Positions 53,662 through 61,300 of a DNA stretch of 64,000 nt are shown here, one piece after another. A model generated the notes under the pieces. That model did no database searches. It was not told the DNA's origin and saw only the letters and a list, made by a program, of their open reading frames with translations. Source of the stretch: Nocardia alba NBRC 108234 (GTDB lineage: Bacteria > Actinomycetota > Actinomycetes > Mycobacteriales > Mycobacteriaceae); NCBI RefSeq assembly GCF_001612665.1, contig NZ_BDAX01000004.1, positions 62,001-126,000 on the forward strand, given 5' to 3'. The position numbers and the translations under genes are program-made. Within the stretch, counting starts at the first letter, position 1; every line of letters starts with the position of its first letter.

Positions 53662-54006
53662 GTGGAACCGATCGAGATCAACGCAGGGTCCTGGTATCTG
53701 CGCGCGCTGCGCGCCGACGAGCGCATCGACGACCGACCCGCGCTGGCCGATGGCGGCGTCACCGATCCCGACTACGTGGCCACCCGGTCCGCGCAGTGGG
53801 CGGATGAGTCGCACTTCTCCTGGGCGGTCTGCGTGCCGACGACGGCGGAGATGGTCGCCGAGATCGGCGTGACCCCGGGCCCCGACGACACCGCGGCCGT
53901 CACCGGGTGGGCCCGTCCAGGCGAGGACGAGGCGCTGGCCGCCGGTCTGGCCTCCGTTCACCGCTTCGTCGCGGGCGCACTCGGATTGACCGCCGTGCCC
54001 GCCTGA
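53662..54006 (+). CDS. Small protein of unknown function, possibly GNAT-related fragment
   Basis: 114 residues. The opening 'INAGSWYLRALRADERID' and 'FSWAVCVPTTAEMVAEIGV' resemble the beta strands at the start of GNAT acetyltransferases, but the acetyl-CoA-binding Q/RxxGxG/A loop is not present. It may be a shortened member or an unrelated protein. A TAGGCT -10 (53650-53655) lies 6 nt before the GTG. Its stop is 1 bp from the convergent lat stop. Confidence 0.5.
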   Translation: MEPIEINAGSWYLRALRADERIDDRPALADGGVTDPDYVATRSAQWADESHFSWAVCVPTTAEMVAEIGVTPGPDDTAAVTGWARPGEDEALAAGLASVHRFVAGALGLTAVPA

Positions 54007-54007
54007 G

Positions 54008-55348
54008 TTACCGGCGTTCTCGCGTGAGCACCGCGTCGAGTGCGTCGACGGCCGCACTCAATTCGTCTTCGGTAACCGTCAGCGGCGGACGGAAACGGAT
54101 GCCGCGCTCGCCCGTACCGAGCAGCAGCACGTGCTCACGCTCGCGCAGTTGCGCCACCACCCGATCGCGCAGCTCGGGCGAGGCCAGCGTCACCGCGCAC
54201 ATCAGCCCGCGACCACGCGCCTCACCGACCGTGTCGGGGTGCGCGGCGACCAGCTCGCCGAGCCGGTCGAGCAGGAACGCGCCCAGCGGACCTACGCCCT
54301 CGATCAGCCGATCCTGTTCCAGCACTTCGAGAATGCGTCGAGTGCGCACCATGTCGGTGAGGTTGCCGCCCCAGGTGGAGTTGAGTCGTGAGCTCACCCG
54401 GAAGACATTGTCGGCCACCTCGTCGACCCGGCCGCCTGCCATGATCCCGCAGATCTGGGTCTTCTTGCCGAAGGCCACCACGTCGGGCGTGACACCCAAT
54501 TGCTGGAAGGCCCAGGTGGTTCCGGTCAGGCCGACGCCGGTCTGCACCTCATCGAGGACGAACAGCGCGTCGTTGGCGTGGCACAACCGTTGCATCGCGG
54601 CGAGGAATTCCGGCCGCAGATGACGGTCGCCGCCTTCGCCCTGGATCGGTTCGGCGATGAAACAGGCGATGTCGTGCGGGCTGTCGGCGAACGCCTGTTC
54701 GGCCTGGGCCAGCGCCCGCGCTTCGAGGGCGGCGATATCGGGGCCCGCGAAGGTGTGCGGTGTGTCGATTCGCGGCCACTCGAACTTCGGGAATCGCGCG
54801 GTCTTGACGGGGTCGGTGTTGGTGAGCGACAACGTATATCCGCTCCGGCCATGAAATGCGCCCGTCAGGTGCAGCACCTTGGTACCGAGTTCCGGTGCAC
54901 GACTGTGCAATTGGTTGTGCCGACTCTTCCAGTCGAAAGCGACTTTCAACGCGTTCTCCACCGCGAGCGCGCCGCCGTCGACGAAGAACAGGTGCGGCAG
55001 GCGCGGATCACCGAGCACGCGGGCGAAGGTATCGACGAAGCGGGCCATCTCGACGGTGTAGATGTCGGAGTTGCTCGGTTTGTTCAGCGCGGCGGTGGCC
55101 AGTTCGGCGAGAAAATCTTCGTCGCCGGCCAGTGCGGGGTGGTTCATCCCGAGTGCGTTCGAGGCGAAGAAACCGAACATATCGAGGTAGCTCGTGCCGT
55201 CGCGCTCGTCGACGAGCGTGCGACCGTGCGATCGGTGTAGGTCGAGCACCAGCTCGAAACCGTCCGCGAGGATGTGCGAGGACAGGATTTCGTGGACCCG
55301 GTCGGCGGGGATGACCGCCGCGCCAGGACGCTCCAGTTCGATGGTCAT
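54008..55348 (-). CDS. lat: L-lysine 6-transaminase
   Basis: 446 residues, class III PLP aminotransferase. It has 'LDMFGFFASNALGMNHPAL', 'VDGGALAVENALKVAFDWK', 'DEVQTGVGLTGTTWAFQQLG' and the PLP lysine in 'VAFGKKTQICG'. It moves the epsilon-amino group of lysine to 2-oxoglutarate, giving 2-aminoadipate semialdehyde. The ATG at 55348 begins 'MTIELERPG'. It corresponds to Rv3290c and lies beside an Lrp gene as there; the dehydrogenase for its product is at 55986. Confidence 0.95.
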   Translation of the reverse strand: MTIELERPGAAVIPADRVHEILSSHILADGFELVLDLHRSHGRTLVDERDGTSYLDMFGFFASNALGMNHPALAGDEDFLAELATAALNKPSNSDIYTVEMARFVDTFARVLGDPRLPHLFFVDGGALAVENALKVAFDWKSRHNQLHSRAPELGTKVLHLTGAFHGRSGYTLSLTNTDPVKTARFPKFEWPRIDTPHTFAGPDIAALEARALAQAEQAFADSPHDIACFIAEPIQGEGGDRHLRPEFLAAMQRLCHANDALFVLDEVQTGVGLTGTTWAFQQLGVTPDVVAFGKKTQICGIMAGGRVDEVADNVFRVSSRLNSTWGGNLTDMVRTRRILEVLEQDRLIEGVGPLGAFLLDRLGELVAAHPDTVGEARGRGLMCAVTLASPELRDRVVAQLREREHVLLLGTGERGIRFRPPLTVTEDELSAAVDALDAVLTRERR

Positions 55349-55360
55349 GAAACCGACGAT

Positions 55361-55407
55361 ACGCAAATTTTTACGGAAGTTCTACGTAATTACGAATCAA
55401 ATTACGG
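55361..55407. promoter_or_regulatory. AT-rich candidate Lrp site upstream of lat
   Basis: The 66-bp gap between lrp and lat is strikingly AT-rich for this genome. It carries AATTACG twice (55388-55394, 55400-55406; 12-bp spacing) and a related TTTTTACGG (55368-55376). Lrp/AsnC proteins favour such phased AT-rich sites. Confidence 0.55.
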
Positions 55408-55414
55408 ACAATCT

Positions 55415-55867
55415 CTACCTGTCATAGAATGTCTGCAGGATGATGGTGCTGCGGGTGTGCACGTTGGCCGTGGCCCTGATCTCCTGCAGCAGATGTTCCA
55501 GATGCCGAGGCGAGGCCACCCGCACCAGCAGGACGTAGCTCTCCTCGCCCGCCACCGAGTGGCACCCCTCGATGCCGGGGATGTGCTGCAACAGGGCGGG
55601 CGCGTCGTCGGGCTGGGACGGATCGAGAGGAGTGATAGCGACGAACGCCGACAACAAGTGCCCCAGCGCTTCGGGGTCCACCTGCGCCGCGTACCCGCGG
55701 ATCACGCCGCGCGCTTCGAGCCTGCGCACCCGCGATTGCACCGCGGAGACCGAAAGGCTGGCTTTCTCGGCCAGATTCGACAGTGTGGCGCGACCGTCTG
55801 CCATCAGTTCTTTGATCAATAGTCGATCGATGTCGTCGAGCTGGGGTCGAGCCGGTGTATCCGCCAT
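55415..55867 (-). CDS. lrpA: Lrp/AsnC-family regulator
   Basis: 150 residues: N-terminal helix-turn-helix 'TLSNLAEKASLSVSAVQSRV' and C-terminal RAM ligand-binding domain ('VSAVQSRVRRLEARGVIRGY' then a beta-alpha-beta fold). It lies upstream of and co-directional with lat and opposite the dehydrogenase gene, as for LrpA (Rv3291c). It probably senses lysine or another amino acid and controls the flanking catabolic genes. Confidence 0.93.
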   Translation of the reverse strand: MADTPARPQLDDIDRLLIKELMADGRATLSNLAEKASLSVSAVQSRVRRLEARGVIRGYAAQVDPEALGHLLSAFVAITPLDPSQPDDAPALLQHIPGIEGCHSVAGEESYVLLVRVASPRHLEHLLQEIRATANVHTRSTIILQTFYDR

Positions 55868-55985
55868 CAGCGAAGGCTAACGCAGCGTGGGGCTCACGCG
55901 GGGAAAACTTCTTGCCGCTCCCCACCGAATTCTCCCGAACTTTTCCGTGAGTCGTACCAAACAGCAGAAGGTGAGCAGAGTACCG

Positions 55986-57503
55986 ATGACGCAGACCGTG
56001 AACTTCTCCGAGCAGCTCTCCTTGCGGGCCAGGGCGCTACTGCACGGCCTCGGCGCCGCTGTACCGGAGCCCGGCCCGTTGCCTGCACGCACGCCGATCT
56101 CCGGCGGCGTCCTGTTGTCGCTTGCCGTCGACGCCCCCGTCGACGTCGATGCCGCGATCGGCCGCGCCGCCACCGCGTTCGAGACCTGGCGCACCGTCCC
56201 GGCACCGGTGCGAGCGGGCTTGGTGCGCAGGCTGGCCCAATTGCTGGTGGCCCATCGGGACGAACTGGCCGAGCTGGTGACCTTGGAGGCGGGCAAGATC
56301 GGCCCCGAGGCGCTGGGCGAGGTGCAGGAGATGATCGATGTCTGCGAGTTCGCGATCGGGCTCTCGCGCCAGCTCTACGGCGCCACAATGCCTTCCGAGC
56401 GCCCCGGTCACCGGCTCATGGAGACGTGGCACCCGCTCGGCGTCGTCGGGGTGATCTCGGCGTTCAATTTCCCTGTCGCGGTATGGGCTTGGAATACCGC
56501 GATCGCCCTGGTGTGCGGCGACACGGTGGTGTGGAAGCCCTCGGAAACCACACCGTTGACGGCGCTGGCCTGCCACACGCTGTTGCGGCGCGCGGCGGTC
56601 GATGTGGGCGCGGATCCCGCTGTGCACCAACTGATCCAGGGCGATGCGAGTGTCGGGGCGGCGTTGGTCGATGATGGCCGGGTCGCCCTGGTGAGCGCGA
56701 CGGGCTCGGTGCGGATGGGCGCCGCCGTCGCCCCACGGGTAGCCGGGCGCTTCGGACGGTGCCTGCTCGAGCTGGGCGGCAACAACGCCGCGATCGTCGC
56801 GCCGAGCGCCGATCTGGAGCTGGCGGTGCGCGGCATCGTCTTCGCCGCGGCGGGGACGGCGGGCCAGCGGTGCACGAGTCTGCGACGGTTGATCGTGCAT
56901 CGTTCGATCGCCGACCGACTGGTCGAAAGACTCGCGGCGGCGTACAGCCAACTCCCCGTGGGCAATCCACTCGACGACGGTGTGCTGGTCGGGCCGCTGA
57001 TCGATGAGCGCGCCTTCGCCGCGATGCAGAAGGCGCTGGTCGGTTCGGTGGCCGAGGGCGGCGACATCATCTGCGGCGGTGAGCGAATCGAGACGCTCGG
57101 ACCCGACGCCTACTATGTGCGGCCCGCCCTCGTTCGCATGCCCGGGCAGACCGAACTCGTGCGTGAGGAAACCTTCGCGCCGATTCTGTATGTGCTCACC
57201 TACGACGAACTCGACGAGGCCATCGCCATCAACAACGGTGTGACCCAGGGACTTTCCTCGTCGATCTTCACTCTCGACCAGCGTGAGGCCGAACAGTTCC
57301 TCGCCGGTTCGGACTGCGGCATCGCCAATGTCAACATCGGAACATCGGGCGCGGAGATCGGCGGCGCGTTCGGCGGGGAGAAACAGACCGGTGGCGGTCG
57401 GGAGTCGGGCTCCGATTCCTGGAAGGCCTACATGCGCCGCGCCACCAACACGGTCAACTACTCCACCGAACTCCCGCTCGCCCAGGGCATCCATTTCGGC
57501 TGA
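55986..57503 (+). CDS. pcd: L-2-aminoadipate-6-semialdehyde dehydrogenase (ALDH7-like)
   Basis: 505 residues, aldehyde dehydrogenase. Cofactor segment 'GVVGVISAFNFPVAVWAWN' and 'VWKPSETTPLTALA', catalytic glutamate in 'LLELGGNNAAI' and nucleophile C296 in 'AGQRCTSLRR'. The sequence is of the ALDH7/AmaB type, which oxidises aminoadipate semialdehyde (in equilibrium with piperideine-6-carboxylate) to 2-aminoadipate, following Lat. The ATG at 55986 begins 'MTQTVNFSEQL'; the longer open frame upstream crosses the lrp promoter. Confidence 0.92.
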   Translation: MTQTVNFSEQLSLRARALLHGLGAAVPEPGPLPARTPISGGVLLSLAVDAPVDVDAAIGRAATAFETWRTVPAPVRAGLVRRLAQLLVAHRDELAELVTLEAGKIGPEALGEVQEMIDVCEFAIGLSRQLYGATMPSERPGHRLMETWHPLGVVGVISAFNFPVAVWAWNTAIALVCGDTVVWKPSETTPLTALACHTLLRRAAVDVGADPAVHQLIQGDASVGAALVDDGRVALVSATGSVRMGAAVAPRVAGRFGRCLLELGGNNAAIVAPSADLELAVRGIVFAAAGTAGQRCTSLRRLIVHRSIADRLVERLAAAYSQLPVGNPLDDGVLVGPLIDERAFAAMQKALVGSVAEGGDIICGGERIETLGPDAYYVRPALVRMPGQTELVREETFAPILYVLTYDELDEAIAINNGVTQGLSSSIFTLDQREAEQFLAGSDCGIANVNIGTSGAEIGGAFGGEKQTGGGRESGSDSWKAYMRRATNTVNYSTELPLAQGIHFG

Positions 57504-57556
57504 TCAGGCCAGCGATTTCGCCTTCCACCCCACCCCGTGTAAAGTGGTATTTGCAA

Positions 57557-57630
57557 CGCGGGATGGAGCAGCTCGGTAGCTCGCTGGGCTCATAACCCAG
57601 AGGTCGCAGGTTCAAATCCTGTTCCCGCTA
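57557..57630 (+). tRNA. Initiator tRNA-fMet (CAT)
   Basis: 74-nt cloverleaf. Acceptor pairs are G2-C71 to A7-T66, with position 1 unpaired to 72 (C and T), as in actinobacterial initiator tRNAs. The anticodon stem has three consecutive G-C pairs (CTGGG/CCCAG), the initiator hallmark, and the anticodon CAT is at 57591-57593. T-loop TTCAAAT. The CCA end is not encoded. A TAAAGT -10-like hexamer lies at 57540-57545. Confidence 0.93.
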
Positions 57631-57635
57631 CTACG

Positions 57636-57671
57636 AAGAAGGCCCCGGAGTTCTTACTCCGGGGCCTTCTT
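57636..57671 (+). terminator. Hairpin terminator after tRNA-fMet
   Basis: Perfect 15-bp inverted repeat (57636-57650 with 57657-57671) around a 6-nt loop, 5 bp after the tRNA; it may also serve the convergent phosphatase gene. Confidence 0.85.
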
Positions 57672-57673
57672 CG

Positions 57674-58222
57674 TTATCCGTTGCCGAGCCGCAGGGTCCA
57701 GGTCCCCCGGTAGTGCAGCCGGGTGATGCTCGCGGGCGGAACATCCATGCGCCAGAACGACTTCGCCGGTGCGTCGAGCACCACGAGCAGCGCGGCGCGC
57801 ACCACGGCCGGATGCGTCACCGCCACGGTGTTGCGACCCGAGGTGGCGATCTCGGCCAGCCAGAAGCGCACCCGCTCGACCAGATCGGTGATCGATTCCC
57901 CACCGTGCCCGCGGAATTCGGGATCGGTGAGCCAGGCGAACAACTGGTCCTGCGCAAGTTCGCCCATCGCACTACCCCGCCACGCCCCGGCATCGAGATC
58001 CCGTAATCGCACATCCTGTTCGCCGGCCAGGCCCAACTCCTCGGCCGTCTCGCGAACGCGCCGTTCCGGTCCGGTCCGGACCAACGCGTCCGCCAGCGGC
58101 GCGCAGGCCCGCACCGCGGCCCGCCCCGACTCGTCGAGGGCTTCATCAACAGGAAAACGCGCCTTACGTACCGCCTCGGTAAGGCCATGGCCGACAAGGT
58201 CGACTCTCAGCACCGTTTGCAC
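57674..58222 (-). CDS. Histidine phosphatase superfamily protein with altered motif
   Basis: About 182 residues. The phosphoglycerate-mutase-like fold is visible: 'DLVGHGLTEAVRKARFPVDE', 'LRDLDAGAWRG' and 'VAVTHPAVVRAALL', with both active-site histidines kept. The usual RHG triplet reads GHG, so the phosphate-binding arginine is replaced by glycine (codon GGC). Activity may be reduced or changed. The GTG at 58222 is the most natural start; no good ribosome site. It lies next to lhr in divergent orientation. Confidence 0.72.
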   Translation of the reverse strand: MQTVLRVDLVGHGLTEAVRKARFPVDEALDESGRAAVRACAPLADALVRTGPERRVRETAEELGLAGEQDVRLRDLDAGAWRGSAMGELAQDQLFAWLTDPEFRGHGGESITDLVERVRFWLAEIATSGRNTVAVTHPAVVRAALLVVLDAPAKSFWRMDVPPASITRLHYRGTWTLRLGNG

Positions 58223-58357
58223 GAGAGTCGAGGGTAGCGACGAATGCGATCCACGCCACAACCCGGGCGCCACGCCGCCCCGGTCATCGGATGTTCGCGC
58301 TGGTCGGGGCGCATGATGGCGGCGAAGTTGTCGGTGGGTCGGTGCACACTTGGTGCT

Positions 58358-61300
58358 ATGGATCGGTTCTCCCCCGCGACAGCACAGTGGTTCGACGGCG
58401 CCTTCCCCAGCGCGACGTCGGCCCAGCTCGGCGCGTGGGATGCCATCGCCGCCGGCGAGAACACACTGGTGATCGCGCCGACCGGGTCGGGTAAGACCCT
58501 GTCGGCGTTCCTGTGGGCCATCGATCAGCTGGCTCACCGGGACCCACCCGAGCCGGGAGCGGCGCGGAGCACGTCGGTGCTCTATGTGTCACCGTTGAAG
58601 GCGCTGGCGGTGGACGTGGAACGCAATCTGCGGGCGCCGCTGGTAGGGGTGACGCAGACGGCGAAACGGCTGGGGCTCGACCCGCCGGACATCTCGGTGG
58701 GGGTGCGCTCCGGTGACACCCCGCCCGCCCAACGCCGGGCCATGCTGCGTACCCCGCCGGATATTCTCATCACGACCCCCGAGTCGCTGTTCCTGTTGTT
58801 GACCTCGGCCGCTCGCGAGACGCTGGCCCGGGTCCACACCGTGATCGTCGACGAGGTGCATGCCATCGCGGGCTCCAAGCGTGGCGCGCATCTGGCGTTG
58901 TCGCTGGCGCGGCTGGATCAGCTCACCGACAAGCCCGCGCAGCGGATCGGATTGTCGGCGACGGTCCGCCCGCCCGAGGAGGTGGGGCGGTTCCTGGTCG
59001 GGAACGCGCCGATCACCATTGTGCGTCCGCCCGCGCCGAAGACCTTCGATCTGTCGGTGCGGGTGCCGGTGGCCGATATGACCGATCCCGGAGGCGACTC
59101 CGACCAGCCGGGTTCGATCTGGCCGCATGTCGACGAGGCCATCGTCGAATTGGTACTCGAGCATCGGTCCTCGATCGTGTTCGCCAACTCCCGACGGCTC
59201 TCCGAACGGCTGACCGCGCGGCTCAACGAGACCTATTCCGCCCGGCTCGGCGAGCCGGTGGAGACCGAGCACAAGCCACCCGCCCAGCTCGGACCGTCCA
59301 CCGAGGTGATCCACGGAGCCGACCACCTGTTGGCGCGCGCCCATCACGGGTCGGTCAGCAAGGAACAGCGCGCCATCATCGAGGACGACCTCAAGACCGG
59401 TCGCCTGCGTTGCGTGGTGGCCACCAGCAGTCTCGAACTCGGCATCGATATGGGTGCGGTGGACCTGGTGGTCCAGGTGGAGGCGCCGCCCTCGGTGGCC
59501 AGCGGGCTGCAACGGGTGGGGCGGGCCGGGCACCAGGTGGGTGAGATCTCGCGGGGCGTGCTGTTCCCCAAACACCGCACCGACGTGATCCACTGCACCG
59601 TCGCCGCCCAGCGCATGCTCGCGGGAGAGATCGAGAAGCTGCAGATCCCCGCGCATCCGCTCGACATCCTCGCCCAGCAGACGGTGGCCGCCTGCGCCCT
59701 CGAACCCGTCGACGTCGACGCCTGGTTCGATATCGTCCGCTCCACCGGAAGCTACGCGAATCTGCCCCGCTCGGCCTACGAATCGGTGCTCGACCTGCTG
59801 GCCGGGCGCTATCCGTCCGACGAGTTCGCCGAACTGCGTCCGCGCGTGGTGTGGGACCGCGACGCGGGCACCATCACCGGCCGTCCCGGCGCCCAGCGCC
59901 TGGCGGTGACCTCCGGCGGCGCGATCCCCGACCGTGGGATGTTCGCGGTGTTCATGGTGGGTGAGAAGGTCTCGCGGGTAGGCGAACTCGATGAGGAGAT
60001 GGTCTACGAATCGCGGGTGGGCGATGTGTTCGCGCTGGGTGCGACGAGTTGGCGGATCGAGGAGATCACCTTCGATCGGGTGCTGGTCTCGCCCGCGTTC
60101 GGGCTGCCGGGGCGGTTGCCGTTCTGGCACGGTGACGGGCTGGGGCGACCGGCCGAGTTGGGCGCCGCACTGGGCGAATTCGTGCGAACCGCAGGTCGAG
60201 TACCCGCCGATGAGCTGAGCAGGATCGTGGCGGACATCGGAGTCGCGCCCGCCGCACGGTCATCGACGGCGTCGGAGCCGATACCACTGGTCGCCGCCAT
60301 GTCGGAGCTTTCCGGCCCGCCCGACGACGTTGTGGAAACGACAGGCGACGCGAAGAGCGGTGCCCGGGCGAAAGCGTCCGGTAGGCGAACCTCCGCCGCG
60401 CCGAAGGGGTCTCGCGCGAAGTCCTCGTCGGCCACGCACAGCAGCTCGGCGGCGAGCTTCGAGGAACTGGTGCGCACTGCCGGACTCGATCAGAACGCGA
60501 CGGCCAATCTGGTGAGCTTGCTCGAGGAACAGCGCAGTGCCACCGGACAATTGCCGACCGACCGGACACTGGTCGTGGAACGGTTCCGCGATGAGCTCGG
60601 CGACTGGCGCCTGGTCCTGCACTCGCCCTACGGCACCCCGGTACACGCGCCGTGGGCGCTGGCGGTGGGCGCGCGGCTCCAGGAACAGTTCGGCATCGAC
60701 GCCGCCCCGACCGCCTCCGACGACGGCATCGTGGTGCGCCTGCCCGATACCACCGATCAGCCACCCGGGGCCGAGCTGTTCGCTTTCGAGCCCGACGAGA
60801 TCGACGAGATCGTCACCGAACAGGTCGGTGGCTCAGCCCTTTTCGCGTCCCGCTTCCGCGAGTGCGCCGCCAGGGCGCTGCTGCTGCCCCGCCGTGACCC
60901 CGGCAAGCGCGCGCCGCTGTGGCAGCAGCGGCAGCGCTCGGCCCAATTGCTGGACGTGGCACGCAAATTCCCGCAGTTCCCGATCCTGCTGGAAACCGTC
61001 CGCGAGTGTCTGCGCGACGTATACGACCTACCCGCCCTGCGCGAGCTGCTCACCAAGGTCGCCCGCCGCGAGATCCGCTTGATCGAGGTCGAGACCGCGA
61101 GTCCGTCCCCCTTCGCGGGCGCCCTGCTGTTCTCCTACATCGGTCAGTTCCTCTACGACGGTGACAGCCCACTGGCCGAACGCCGGGCAGCGGCACTGGC
61201 TCTGGACTCCGGCCTGCTGGCCGAACTGCTCGGCCGCGTCGAACTGCGCGAACTCCTCGACCCCGACGTCATCACCCTGACCGAGCACGAACTCCAGCGC

